A stretch of DNA of 64,000 bases from Artemisia argyi (Eukaryota; Streptophyta; Magnoliopsida; Asterales; Asteraceae): assembly GCA_030686995.1 (NCBI GenBank), contig CM060685.1, forward strand, positions 125,203,823-125,267,822. The letters are read 5' to 3'. The translations under genes were made by a program, and so were the position numbers. Under the pieces are notes generated by a model, which saw nothing but the letters and a program-made list of their open reading frames with translations, ran no database searches and was not told the origin of the DNA. Shown here piece by piece: positions 48,247 to 59,454 of the stretch; position 1 is the stretch's first letter; each line of letters begins with the position of its first letter.

Positions 48247-49032
48247 TTAATTTGCCAACTTGAGGTCTCTAGGACTTGCTTGGAGATGTGGATCATGGTG
48301 GTTGGATTTAGTGGAGGTAGATTTTTGTGGGAATGTTGTTTGGAGGGTTTGGAGTGTTTGGTGGTGGCGAGTTTGGAGCGAAGGGTTGGAGTGTTGTGTT
48401 TGTGATGGCGGTGAAGAAGACCTTATGAGGAGATACTCAATCCAAGTGAAGTATTCATTGAGTGCAATGGTTTGTTTTTGGAGAAAAATGCAACAAGGAC
48501 AATTGTTAACATGATTCTCAAGTTGGACCAAGTTGTTGGGTGGTGAGGAGTGAGTGGAGGAAGGTTGTTGATCCAAATTGCTTTAAGCAAGGTGTAAGGC
48601 AAGAAGAGCACTAAGCTCATGAGCTTCTTTGAGCTCCTCAACGAACTTTTTATGTCCGTAGGAAGGTGATGATGGTGGAGTTGGATTGTGACTAGGGATT
48701 GAGGTTTGAACATTGAGCATAGGGTTCATGTTTGGATGAGAGTGATGGTTGTTGTTTTGAGATTGAGTATGTTCCTCAAAAGGATCATTTGGAAGAAGTG
48801 AGTGAGATGGATGTGGATTTTTGTTGGAAAGAGAAATTGTGAGGTTGTCATGTTGAGGTAAAAGAGAGGTTTCATTTGGGTGAGTTTGATGTTTAGGTGT
48901 TGGTTGGTTGGAGACAACATCATTGATTGAGGTGGACTTTTGACAAGTATCAAGTTTTCTTCTCCACACGGGTTTGACGGATATCTTTGCAATTCTTGAA
49001 GGCTTAGATCTTGGGTGGTTGGGAGATGACAT
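48247..49032 (-). CDS. Accessory 3' ORF of the copia element, one in-frame stop
   Basis: A single frame of about 262 codons begins MSSPNHPRSKPSRIAK. It is interrupted once by TAA near 48583-48585 and continues LDQQPSSTHSSPP to the end. It lies between the RNase H remnant and the 3' LTR in the same orientation, the position where SIRE-type copia elements carry an extra ORF. The product is rich in Pro, Ser, His and Asn. It has a short helical ELKEAHELSALLALHL stretch and a NNCPCCIFLQ motif. I see no signal peptide or clear membrane anchor, so an envelope role is not supported. The family is not recognised. Confidence 0.5.
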
Positions 49033-50035
49033 GATGGGCTGAGTAATGATTTATGACGAAGAAGGGTATTTATAGTGTGATGATTATGTGTTTATGGAAG
49101 GATAATATGTGCTGGATTTGTTAGACAAAATATGTTTGTGAATTTAGGAAAGTAGAGAATCAAAATAGGGTGAAATGGGCTAAAAAGCAGAAAGCAAACA
49201 GGGAACCTCGACCTTCAGGTGGCCGACCCCCTTAACTAACGGCCGACCCCTTTAATTTTAAGGGAGCCGCCCTTTATAATTATGGGGGCCGCCCAGGTCC
49301 TGGTTCCCAGATTGCTAGAAAAGGGTTTTTGGCAGAAATTCTTTCAGAAAGATGTTTGTTTTGAGGTTTGGTTTTGGGCAAGTCCATCTCTTTAGGCAAC
49401 TATGCATGTATTATCTTAGTGAAATATGCATGGAAAGTATTTATGTAGGCAAATAAGCATATAATATAATTTCAACTAAGCATGCATGCAAAAACAATAA
49501 TGTAATAGAACAAATAAGCAAGCCATTCTTCCTAAGACAACTAACTTAGTGTAAGGGCAAAGGCAACTAGAGAGTGAGAAACTAGTGATGGAACAAATGT
49601 GACAATGTAATTCTTGACTTTGTTCTAGTGTGTGCCTATATGCAACAAATGTGGAGATGCAATTGCTTCGACTCCTAATGCAAAGATGAAGATATCCTAA
49701 GAAGCAATCCAAATTCTCCTTGATTCAATTTGCTTAACTCATGAATGTCAAGGATATATATTAGATTATATATTTTGACAATTCATGTGAAATTTCATGC
49801 ATGATTTAAAGAACGTTTTTAGCATTATTCAACAATGCAAGAAAAAATGATTTTCATGTGTTTCCTAGAAGTGAGCATTGTTTAAATAAAATAGATTGGG
49901 TTTTATAAAAATGTTTATGCAATGTAGTATTCCCAATCTTCAATTTTGTGCGAAATAGATTCCTAGAATCAGAAATGAAGAAAAGAAAAGAAAGAAATTT
50001 TATGCAATAAGTGATTAACGAAAATGCAATAGAAT
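49033..50035. other. Internal non-coding part of the copia element
   Basis: No ORF. The segment 49205-49295 contains four copies of the motif pair GGCCGACCCCCTTAA / AAGGGAGCCGCC. These also occur in the LTRs at 24820-24870 and 47400-47480. Confidence 0.5.
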
Positions 50036-50281
50036 TTAGTCAATTTGCTCCATCATTCCTAATCCTAAACGCAAGTGGTTAAATAGTTCACGCTTAAGGG
50101 GTTTAGTGAATATATCCGCAATATTATCTTCCGATGCAACCTTTTCTATAGATATATTACCTTTTTGTACATTATCCCTAAGGAAGTGGTGGCGTATTTC
50201 TATATGTTTAGTCCTAGAGTGTTGAACGGGGTTCTTACTTAAATCTATAGCACCTTTGGTGGTCGAAATAGCATTCTGATC
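50036..50281 (-). pseudogene. C-terminus of copia RNase H
   Basis: The - strand frame encodes DQNAIS, DLSKNPVQHSRTKHIEIRHH, FLRDNVQKGNI and ADIFTKPL, the canonical end of a Ty1/copia polyprotein, and stops at 50036-50038. Everything upstream (protease, integrase, most of the reverse transcriptase) is missing. The break falls near 50300, where an inverted LTR fragment begins. Confidence 0.9.
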
Positions 50282-50307
50282 TAAACCTCGATTTCTATCC
50301 TCTATAA

Positions 50308-51289
50308 TCCTTTGATCATATATACATTAATCTTTGTTTCAAAGTGATTCAAGCTTCAACAATCAAGTGCAAAGAGAAGAATACTTCTATCATTCAAGAC
50401 TAGAAGTATTACAACTTAATATCATCTTGCTATCTAAGTTGTTTGTTCATTTCATCTTGTAAATCATTCATTCTTTGGTGTATAAGGTGTGCATATTAGT
50501 TAGTTAGATTTAGACTTGTTGAAGGTGTGAAGTGGTACAAGAAGTGAAGAAGTAGAGGTGGATAGGAATAGTTGTAGGAAGTATAAGAAGTAATAACACT
50601 TTGAAGTGGTGGTGAGTAGTAAAGATATAGAAGTCGCATCGTAGTGTAGAAACCTTGAAGTAGCAAAGAAGTTGAAGCCTTAGAGTAGTGAAGACGTTGA
50701 AGTTTTTAAAGTAGAAGAAGCCTTGTAGTGGTACATAGATAAAAGCCCTCAAGTAGTGACATAGAAGTATTGAAGTTGTGAAGACATAGAGGCTTGGAAG
50801 TTGTGAAGAAGCATTAGACTTAAAGTAGTGAAAAGATGGAAGTTGTGAAGGTGTGAAGACATAAGTGTTGTGAAGAAGTGTAGAAGGAATGAAAGGGTGT
50901 GAAGAAGTTGTGGTGTGTTTGAAGTTGTGAGATTAGTTCTAGCTAGGATTAAAACTCGACATTTAGCTTTGTGTCGTTAAATTGGTGTAAGCTAAGGTGT
51001 GTACGGTTTTCTTCGCCATAAGGGAGCATATTGATTTAGTGAAGAAAACTCTCGAGTTCGGTGCTCGGGGAGTGGAGTAGGGCAAGGAACGTGTCCTTGT
51101 TGCCGAACCACTATAAATCCTTTGTCTCTCGGTTTGATCTTTCCATCTCTCACTCTTTGCTTACTTACTTACTTATTTACATTACGCACATAGTTATAAT
51201 AGCTTGTGTTGTGCATGTATTGATTTCACATAAAGATCAAATTAAGTTCCACTCACAACACCAATCTTATTTAAATAAACTAAAAGGAT

Positions 51290-51290
<1 letters not shown>
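50308..51290 (+). mobile_element. Inverted LTR fragment of the same copia family
   Basis: On the + strand it is collinear with the LTR sense strand from TCCTTTGATCAT through CTCGGGGAGTGGAGTAGGGC and CCGAACCACTATAAATCC to about CATGTATTGAT. Its first 300 or so bases are missing, the interior contains a degenerate GTGAAG/GTAGAAG repeat, and it ends near a (CA)n tract. Its orientation is opposite to the neighbouring element. Confidence 0.75.

Positions 51291-51328
<38 letters not shown>
51289..51328. repeat. (CA)n(TA)n microsatellite
   Basis: About 14 AC units followed by several TA units. Confidence 0.9.
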
Positions 51329-51673
51329 GGGCGCGTTATATGCAGTACCATTCTTATATACAATACTTTACAGTACCATTTAGACCAATAACAATTTAGT
51401 ATTATTAAATCCTTTTAATTAATTCAAAAGGGTAAATTAGTAAAACACATTTTTACTTTCTTTTTGTATTTTTTTAATTAAAAAACGTTTTTCTAAGACC
51501 TTTAATTTTCAGAATAAAAAAAAAATTGTTATTTTTAATTTTATAATATATTTTAGCATATATGCTTTCAAAAAAAAATCATTGTGCATATGTGCTTTTT
51601 GATGAATTCATAATTACATGATTTTATAGTGTACAACTGTTTAAGATTTTAATGTTAAAAAGATAGAGAAAAG
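51329..51673. other. Gene-free AT-rich stretch
   Basis: No recognisable feature; it precedes the foldback element. Confidence 0.5.
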
Positions 51674-51944
51674 TTCATCTAGGGACTAGTTTTTTGTTAC
51701 ATACTAAGGGACAAATCTCCACCATCTATCTAATTTGATCTAATGGTGGGGATTAACATTTTAATATGGAAACCTAAGTCCATGTCTTTTTTTTCTTTTT
51801 TCTTTGTCTTTTTGTCACTTTTTTATTCATTCTTTTAACATTTTTTTTTGCCTTTTTTTTAATCACTTTTTTTAGATCATTTTCTTTTTTGCCTTTTTTA
51901 ATCACGTTATTCTAAATCAAGTTTTTTTTTAATATATATAAATT

Positions 51945-53030
51945 CATGTTTTTTTCACTTTATTACGTTTTCGTTTGTTTTTGTTTGTTTTCACATGTTT
52001 ATATACATTTTCAGACGTTTTTGTTCGTTTTCGTTGATTTTTTTACGCTTTCGTCTGTTTTTAGACGTTTTCATCCGTTTTTATACGTTTTCGTCTGTTT
52101 TTTTATGTTTTCGTCTGTTTTCAGACGTTTTCGTCCGTTTTTATACGTTTTCGTCCATTTTTTCCGTTTTCATATGTTTTTATCCGTTTTGGTAGTTTTT
52201 TATACGTTTTCAGACGTTTTTGTTCGTTTTCATCCGTTTTATACATTTTCATCCGTTTTCAGTCGTTTTCGTCCGTTTTCATACATTTTTGTCCGTTCTC
52301 ATAAGTTTATATACGTTTTCGTCTGTTTTTACACGATTTTTTCCGTTTTATACGTTTTTGTCCGTTTTCATACGTTTACATTTGTTTTCGTCTATTTTCA
52401 TACGTTTTCTTCTGTTTTCGTTCGTTTTGAGACGTTTTCGTCCGTATTTATACATTTTCAGATGTTTTCGTCCGTTTTTAAAAAATTTCGGCCATTCTTA
52501 GACGTTTTCATACGTTTCTGAATATCACAAGTGATATTCTGTGATACTCAAACGTTTTTGTCCATTTTCGTCCATTTTTGTACATTTTTGTCCTTTTTCA
52601 AACGTTTTTGTCCATGTTCATACATTTTCGGCAGTTTTTATACGTTTTCAGACGTTTCTATCTGTTTTTATATGTTTTCGTCTGTTTTTTTACATTTTCG
52701 TCTGTTTTCCGACGTTTTCTTCTGCTTTTATAAGTTTTCGCCCATTTTAGACGTTTTCATCTATTTTTATATGTTTTTTTCATCCATTTTGTCCGTTTTC
52801 ATACGTTCATAAACGTTTTCGTCCATTTTTATGTACTTTTGTCCGTTTTCAAACATTTTCATCTATTTTCATACGTTTTCAGTAGTTTTTATACGTTTTT
52901 TTGCAGTTTTTATACGTTTTCGTCCGTTTTCATCAATTTTTCATACGTTTTCATCCGTTTTCAAGCGTGTTTTTACGCTTTCATACGTATTCGTTCTTTT
53001 TCTTATGTTTTTTTTTAGTTTTTATACTTT
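51945..53030 (+). repeat. Left minisatellite arm
   Basis: More than 40 degenerate copies of CGTTTTCGTCCGTTTTTATA, or half-units CGTTTTCGTC. An island of core sequence (CTGAATATCACAAGTGATATT) interrupts it near 52520. Because the unit is about 20 bases, three units give a 20-residue repeat with no stop in any phase. Confidence 0.9.
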
Positions 53031-53735
53031 TCTGAATATCACAATATATATTCTTAATATCAAAAGTGATTTTCTGTGATATTCAAAATATCACTTGTAA
53101 TATTAAGAATATCAATTGTGATATTCAGAAACGTATAAAAACGGACGAAAACATATGAAAACAATCGAAACCGTATGAAAGTGAAAAAAAACCTGAATTA
53201 GAAAAAACGTGAAAATCACTTGTAATTTTCTGAATATCACTTGTGATATTCAGAATATCACTTGTGATATTCAGAATATCATTTGTCATATTCAGAATAT
53301 CACTTGTGATATTCTAAATATCACAAGTGATATTTAGAATATCATAAGTGATATTCAAAAAATTACAAGTGATATTTCAATTAATACTTTGTAACATGAA
53401 AATCACAAGTGATATTCTGAATATCATAAGTGATATTCAGAAAATTACAAGTGATATTCATGTTACAAAACATTATTTGAAAATCACTTGTAATATTTAG
53501 AATAACACTTGTGATTTTCATGTTACAAAACATTAGTTGAAAATCACTTGTGATATTCAGAATATCACTTGTGATACTTAGAATAGCACTTGTGATTTTC
53601 TGAATATCACGTGTGATTTTCTGAATATCACAAGTGATTTTCATGTTACAAAACATTAGTTGAAAATCACTTGTGATATTCAGAATATCACTTGTGATAT
53701 TCTGAGGATCAAAGAGTAATACTTTTGATATTCAG
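53031..53735. repeat. Near-palindromic core satellite
   Basis: GAATATCAC-TT-GTGATATTC and its inverse form (AA centre) recur about 20 times. They are joined by a spacer containing TTCATGTTACAAAACATTAG that appears three times, near 53459, 53519 and 53641, and once inverted near 53380. A short patch of right-arm sequence lies at 53128-53213, so the core is itself compound. Confidence 0.9.
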
Positions 53736-54395
53736 AAACGTCTGAAAATGGCCGAAAACATTTAAAAATTGACGAAAACGTAAGAAAATATACCAAAATG
53801 TAAGAAAACTAACGAATACGTACGAAAACGTTTGAAAACGGACAAAGATGTATAAATTTGGACAAAAACGTCTGAAAATGGACGAAAACGTATGAAAACG
53901 GACGAAAACAGATGAAAATGTATGAAAACGGACAAAAACGTATAAAAACGGACGGAGACGTATAAAAATGGACGAAAACATATGAAAACGTTCAAAAAAA
54001 GAAGGAAAATGTATAAAAACGGACGTAAACGTATAAATGTAGACGAAAACGTATGAAAACGGTCAAAAATGCCTGAAAATAGAAGAAAACGTAAAAAATG
54101 AACGAAAACGTATGAAAACGGACGAAAACGTATAAAAACGAACAGAAACGTATAAAAACGGTCAAAATCGTATAAAAACAGACGAAAACGTATATAAACG
54201 TATGAAAACGGACAAAAACGTATAAAACAGACGAAAACATAAAAAAAACAGACGAAAACGTATAAAAACGTCTGAAAACAGACGAAAACGTAAAAAAATG
54301 GACGAAAACGTATGAAAACGGACAAAAACATCTGAAAACGTATATATAAATGTGAAAACAGACAAAAACGGACGAAAACGTAATAAAGCAAAAAA
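53736..54395 (-). repeat. Right minisatellite arm
   Basis: Inverse of the left arm: GGACGAAAACGTATGAAAAC and similar units, about 30 copies. It is shorter than the left arm by some 400 bases. Confidence 0.9.
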
Positions 54396-54910
54396 AAAAA
54401 ACATGAATTTATATAATTAAAAAAAACTTGATTTAAAAAGAAATAAAATAAAATAAAACTTGATTTAGAGTAATGTTATTCCAAAAAAAAGGCAAAAAAA
54501 AATAATAAAAAAAATAATAATAATAACTTTTAAAGTAACGTTATTTAGAAAAAAAGGCAAAAAAAAAAAAAAAAAAAAAAAGGTCTAAAAAAAACGTGAT
54601 TCAAAAAAAGGCAAAAAAAATGTTAAAAAAAAGTGAATAAATAAGAGATAAAAAGACAAAAAAAAAAGGACAAAAAAAGAAAAAGAAAAAAGAAAAATAC
54701 ATGGATTTAGGTTCCATATTAAATCTTAGGTTAATCTCTACTATTAGATCAAACTAGATGGATGATGGGGATTTGTCCCTCAGTTTGCAACAAAAACTTG
54801 GTCCTTAAAATAACTCACCTCTAAAAACATAATTGCACATATGTTTTTAGCATTCAATTCTTTGAAATTCAAAATCTAAACCAAGAACATAAATATTTAC
54901 ATAAATTTAA

Positions 54911-54953
54911 CGAGGCATGCAGAACCCGTGCTACGCACAGGCTTTTAATCTAA
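54911..54953 (+). mobile_element. Helitron-like 3' end, copy 1
   Basis: GAACCCGTGCTACGCACAGG can form a hairpin, with CTAA ending at 54953 about ten bases later and followed by T. This is the CTRR end and A/T target of a Helitron. The matching 5' TC end was not identified. Confidence 0.45.
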
Positions 54954-57695
54954 TTGTTAATCGCGCGTATTGTTTTTGTGTATTGTCGAGTGGATTTGTA
55001 TTGTTAGTTTAGTATGTTGTATGAAACGTTTTTAGTATGTTGTTTAAAAATATAAAAATGGTTGATATTGTTTTGGTATTTTGGTCTTATATTTTCTAAA
55101 TGGGGTTGTCGTTATTAAATTGTCATACGTTTGATGTAATTTCCTTTCATTGTTTTGGCCTATTACGTAACCCAACAATAATTTTGCATTATATGATTTT
55201 TGCATGGTAATACGAAGCACACTGGCTTTTTCTTATTTGTTATAGTGTAATTTGCGTTAATTATTTTTGTTATTAGATTCGTAAGTTGTGATTGTATTAC
55301 ATCTGTTGTAAGTATGCCATTATTTGTTTGGTTATTTTTATATTTAATCTTTTTATAACATATTAGTATTTATTTATAAAGTTTATGATTAAAAACTAAA
55401 GTTAGCTTCATCTCATTTTATTGTACAATTAATTTCATTTAAAATTAACATTGAAGTCTAACTAATATTAATAAATTTTATCAATAAAATCAATTTCAAA
55501 TAGCTAACCAAATGAATATTAATTAACACACTATTAATAATTCCTAAAACCTTTTGGACTCCCCTATTATGTCTTAAACTTAATTTTTTTAATTTACAAA
55601 TGGGTTCGAGCAAAAATTATGTATTTTTCCTTTTATATTCATTATTCAAGTTGCATGCTTACATATACTAATCACGCTAAAAAGTATCATTTAACCATTT
55701 AAATGTTGCTTTACATATATGCTCGTGCACATTTTCTTGAATCAATTCGCACATGTGAGCTACATCAATAGAAAACACACATAAATTACTTGTATATGAA
55801 AATGCATTAACATAATAGATATATATATACGAGGCAGGCAGAACCCGTGCTACGCACGGGCTAAGAATCTAATTGTTAATCGTGTATTCTTTCTGTATAT
55901 TGGCGAGTGTATACTTAATTATTGTTTAGTATGTTGTATGAAATGTTTTAACTTTCTTGTATAAAAATTTAAAAGTGTTTGATGTTGTTTTGTTATTGTG
56001 GTGTTGTATTCTATATATGGGCTTTTGGTTATTAAATTGTGATGGCTTTGTTTCTTTTGGCATATTACTTATTTGCATGATAAAAAAATGGCTTTGTTTC
56101 TTTCGGTCTATTACTTAGACATACAATACTTGTCTATTAGATGGTTTTTGCATGGTAATATGAAGCACACGGGATCTATCTAATTGGTCATAGTTTAATA
56201 TGCGTTAAATATTTTCTTTATTAAGTTTGTAAGTTAAAGTTTGTGTAATAATGTATATATAATAATGCCACATAAACTGTATAAAAATCGTTACAAACCT
56301 TTTTGGCTTCATCTCATTTTACTGTACAACTAATTTCATTGAAAATTAAAATTGAAGTCTAACTAATATTAAAATTTTTTATCAGTAAACTCAATTCTAA
56401 ATAGCTAACCAAATAAATATTAATTAACACACTATTAATAATTCCTAAAACCTTTGGACTCCACTATTATGTCTTAAAGTTTATTTTTATAATTTATTAT
56501 TATAATTTACAAATGGGTTCGAGCAAAAATTATGTATATTATCATTTAAAAACTTAAATGTTACTTACAAATAATTACATACTAAATGTGATTTTGGCCG
56601 GTTTATATATGCATGAATTATGTTAAATCATTAATTATTCTTGCAGCCTTTTCAACTTCATCTCAGTTCATAACCATCTTTTAATTCTTTACTAAGTACG
56701 TTATTAATTTCTGCAACCCTTACACTTCCATCTCGATGTTGTATATACTTTACATTAAATTATGGGACTCCATCTTGAGTATCTTGATTACTCCACATTA
56801 AATTAAGGGACTCAATTGAAAATTAAGATTGAAGTCTAACTAATATTAATAAATTTTATTAATAAACTCAATTCTAAATAGCTAACCATATGAATATTAA
56901 TTAACATACTATTAATAATTCCTAAAACCTTTGGACTCCACTATTATGTCTTAAACTTTATTTAATTTATTTATTATTATAATTTACAAATGGGTTCGAG
57001 CAAAAATTATGTACTTTATCATTTAATCATTTAAATGTTGCTTAAAACATGTATATACTAAATATGATTTTGGCCGGTTTATATAGGCATGAATTAGGTT
57101 AAATCATTAATTATTCTTGCAACCTTTTCAACTTCATCTCAATCCATAACCGTCTTTTAATTCTTTACTAAATACGTGATTAATTTCTGCAACCCTTACA
57201 CTTCCATCTCGATGTTGTATATACTTCACATTAAATTATGGGACTCCATCTTGAGTATCTTGATTACTCCACATTAAATTAAGAGACTCAATTGAAAATT
57301 AACATTGAAGTCTAACTAATATTAATAAATTTTATTAATAAACTCAATTCTAAATAGCTAACCATATGACTATTAATTAACATACTATTAATAATTTCTA
57401 AAACATTTGGACTCCACTATTATGTCTTAAACTTTATATTTTTATTTATTATTATAATTTACAAATGGGTTCGAGCAAAATTATGTACTTTATCATTTAA
57501 CCATTTAAATATTGCTTACAACATGTACATACTAAATGTGATTTTGGCCAGTTTATATATGCATGAATTAGGTTAAATCATTAATTATTCTTGCAACCTT
57601 TTCAACTTCATCTCAATCCATAACCGTATTTTAATTCTATACTAAGTACATGATCAATTTCGGCAACCCTTGCACTTCCATCTCGATGTTGTATA
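54954..57695. repeat. Tandem array of related segments, non-coding
   Basis: TTGTTAATCG followed by TAGTATGTTGTATGAAA is found after both Helitron-like ends (54954 and 55873). A block running from AAGTCTAACTAATATTAA through CTATTATGTCTTAAA to TGGGTTCGAGCAAAA occurs four times, near 55450, 56350, 56830 and 57305. Another block, from TTCTTGCAACCTTTTCAAC to CCATCTCGATGTTGTATA, occurs near 56640, 57115 and 57590. The spacing of the last copies is about 475 bp. No ORF is present. Confidence 0.8.
55830..55872 (+). mobile_element. Helitron-like 3' end, copy 2
   Basis: CCCGTGCTACGCACGGG is a perfect hairpin stem, with CTAA ending at 55872 followed by T. It is 919 bases downstream of copy 1. Confidence 0.5.
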
Positions 57696-58176
57696 TGTTG
57701 GGAATTCTGTTAAGTAAGAATTATGCTGACTGTTTCTGCTGAAGGTTACTGCTGAAGAGCTGGTTCCTGCTGAAGCAGTGTATCTGCTGAAGACTAGTTT
57801 CAGCATTATTAGTTTCTGCGGATATAGTATTTCCGTATTTCATGTATTATAGTTTGGATATGCATGAGTTTATTTAGGAAGTGATAATGAATATCTTTTA
57901 GAAGTTTTAGAATATACGTTTCTTGGGAAATGGTTTAGGGTTCCTTGTGTATAAAAGGAACACACGATTATGTATTGCTTTACGTTTTTAAAAAACACTC
58001 TTATTATTATTAAAAGATCCATAGAGGATCAAGAGTTCTTAGTATTACACTTGTGTTTGTTTCCGCTTTAAAATACAAGTTACAGAGATTGTCTATTAGT
58101 GTGTTATTGATTACAGTGACATAACTAACGATTCTAGAGTGCTCAAGAAGATCTATCAAGGTCTTATAGCTCAACA
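57696..58176 (+). repeat. 5' LTR (481 bp)
   Basis: It runs from TGTTGGGAATTC to CTCAACA, with inverted TGTTG/CAACA ends. GCTGAAG motifs recur in the first 100 bases. TATAAAAGG at about 57951 is a good TATA box. It belongs to a different family from the LTR at 46600. Confidence 0.9.
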
Positions 58177-58178
58177 AG

Positions 58179-58192
58179 TGGTATCAGAGCCT
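58179..58192 (+). other. Primer binding site for initiator tRNA-Met
   Basis: TGGTATCAGAGCCT begins two bases after the LTR, complementary to the 3' end of plant initiator tRNA-Met, as in most copia elements. Confidence 0.9.
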
Positions 58193-58260
58193 CGAGAGAG
58201 TCTCTGTTATACTAAGAAACACAAATCTTACACCTTAAGAATCCAAACCAATCAAGAAAC

Positions 58261-59454
58261 ATGCCTGGATCTGATGATGAAGTTGATACAACCCAAAACC
58301 TTAACACCACTTCTCTTCAACAACTCAACCTCTCCAACAGCAATGTTAAGTTTCCATACTTGAAGAATGCTGAAGAATATCATTTGTGGTCAATGAAGAT
58401 GCAGAACTGGATCACAAACATGGACTGGAATCTTTGGGAGGTAGTCAGAAAGGGGAATAGCCTGAAGAAGCATGTTAAAGATGCTGATGGGATTGTTACA
58501 ATTCTAGGTCCCAAAACTGCTGAAGAGATTCTGGTTGTGCAGAGGGAAAGTAAAGTAAGAACAATTCTGCTCCAAGCTATACCAGATGATCATATGGGCG
58601 ACTTCCACTTCATGGAGGATGCCAAGGACATTTGGATGGCAATAAAGGCAAGATTTGGTGGGAATGATGAATCAAGAAGGTTGAAGAAGTCAATGCTGAA
58701 GCAGCAGTTCCAAGAGTTTCAGATATCTAAAGAAGAGGGAATCCATAAAGGATATGACAGGTTTCACCGGATCTTAAGTCAGCTTAATCAGCTGAAGGCA
58801 AGACCTGACAATGAGGACTGCAATGCTAAGTTTCTGAGATCTTTGCCACCATCTTGGTTGCAAGTTAGTATTGCTCTCAAAACAAAGGGTGGATTGGACT
58901 CAATCACTTTTGATGACCTCTACAACAAGCTCAAATCTCTTGAGCCTAATGTTAGAAGTCCAATTCGTCCATCAACTCACTCAGCATTTGTCAGCACCAC
59001 CACAAAACCTGTGCATAATGCCTCAAGCTCTTATTCATCAGGAGCATCTTCTCAAACCCAAAGTCAATCTGCTCCTAAATCAAAATCCAGTAGTGTGTTG
59101 GATGATATTGTTCATTCATTTGTGGCTGAATATGAACATCAGCAGTTTCTTGCTTATGAGGATTTTGAACAGGTGGATCCATTGGAGATGGAGGAGATGC
59201 ACTTGAAATGGCAGCTTGCAATGATCTCCATGAACATTAAGAGGTTTGAAACCAAGTCTGGAAGGAAGTTTGGCTTTAATGGAAGAGAGGCAGCAAGGTT
59301 TGATAGGAGGAAGGTTAAATGCTACACTTGTGGTCAAGTGGGACATTTTTCAAGAGAATGCAAGGAGAGGAAGTCTGGTGATGAAGTCAGATATGGCTCT
59401 TACCCATTGGAAGCAGGAACTATAGTAAGGCTGCACCTTCAAAAGCTATGGTGA
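58261..59454 (+). CDS. Copia gag, N-terminal part
   Basis: The frame of 397 codons starts MPGSDDEVDTTQ. It contains the copia gag (UBN2-type) capsid region, with WSMKMQNWITNMDWNLWEVV near residue 47 and MAIKARFGGNDESRRLKKSM near residue 130. A CCHC zinc knuckle follows at the C-terminus (CYTCGQVGHFSREC). It packages the element RNA into cytoplasmic particles. The frame is lost near 59430 and continues in another frame from about 59440, overlapping a few bases. Confidence 0.9.
   Translation: MPGSDDEVDTTQNLNTTSLQQLNLSNSNVKFPYLKNAEEYHLWSMKMQNWITNMDWNLWEVVRKGNSLKKHVKDADGIVTILGPKTAEEILVVQRESKVRTILLQAIPDDHMGDFHFMEDAKDIWMAIKARFGGNDESRRLKKSMLKQQFQEFQISKEEGIHKGYDRFHRILSQLNQLKARPDNEDCNAKFLRSLPPSWLQVSIALKTKGGLDSITFDDLYNKLKSLEPNVRSPIRPSTHSAFVSTTTKPVHNASSSYSSGASSQTQSQSAPKSKSSSVLDDIVHSFVAEYEHQQFLAYEDFEQVDPLEMEEMHLKWQLAMISMNIKRFETKSGRKFGFNGREAARFDRRKVKCYTCGQVGHFSRECKERKSGDEVRYGSYPLEAGTIVRLHLQKLW

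Larger units (their letters stand above)
51674..54816. mobile_element. 3.1 kb foldback element with minisatellite arms and near-palindromic core
   Basis: The outer ends are unique-sequence inverted repeats. The left end carries GTTTTTTGTTACATACTAAG and GGGACAAATC, with a GTCTTTTTGTC-type T-rich part. The same sequences return inverted at 54650-54816. Next are arms built from a roughly 20-base unit CGTTTTCGTCCGTTTTTATA (left, 51945-53030) and its inverse TATAAAAACGGACGAAAACG (right, 53736-54395). The centre is a satellite of GAATATCACTTGTGATATTC. No transposase is present. The long Phe/Val/Arg-rich frames are translations of the repeat, whose three phases all lack stops. Boundaries are approximate and no target duplication was found. 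Foldback and Mutator-related FARE-like elements are the closest known architecture. Confidence 0.85.

Noticed and set aside
48583..49032. Envelope-like protein
   Set aside because: No signal peptide or hydrophobic segment long enough for a membrane anchor.
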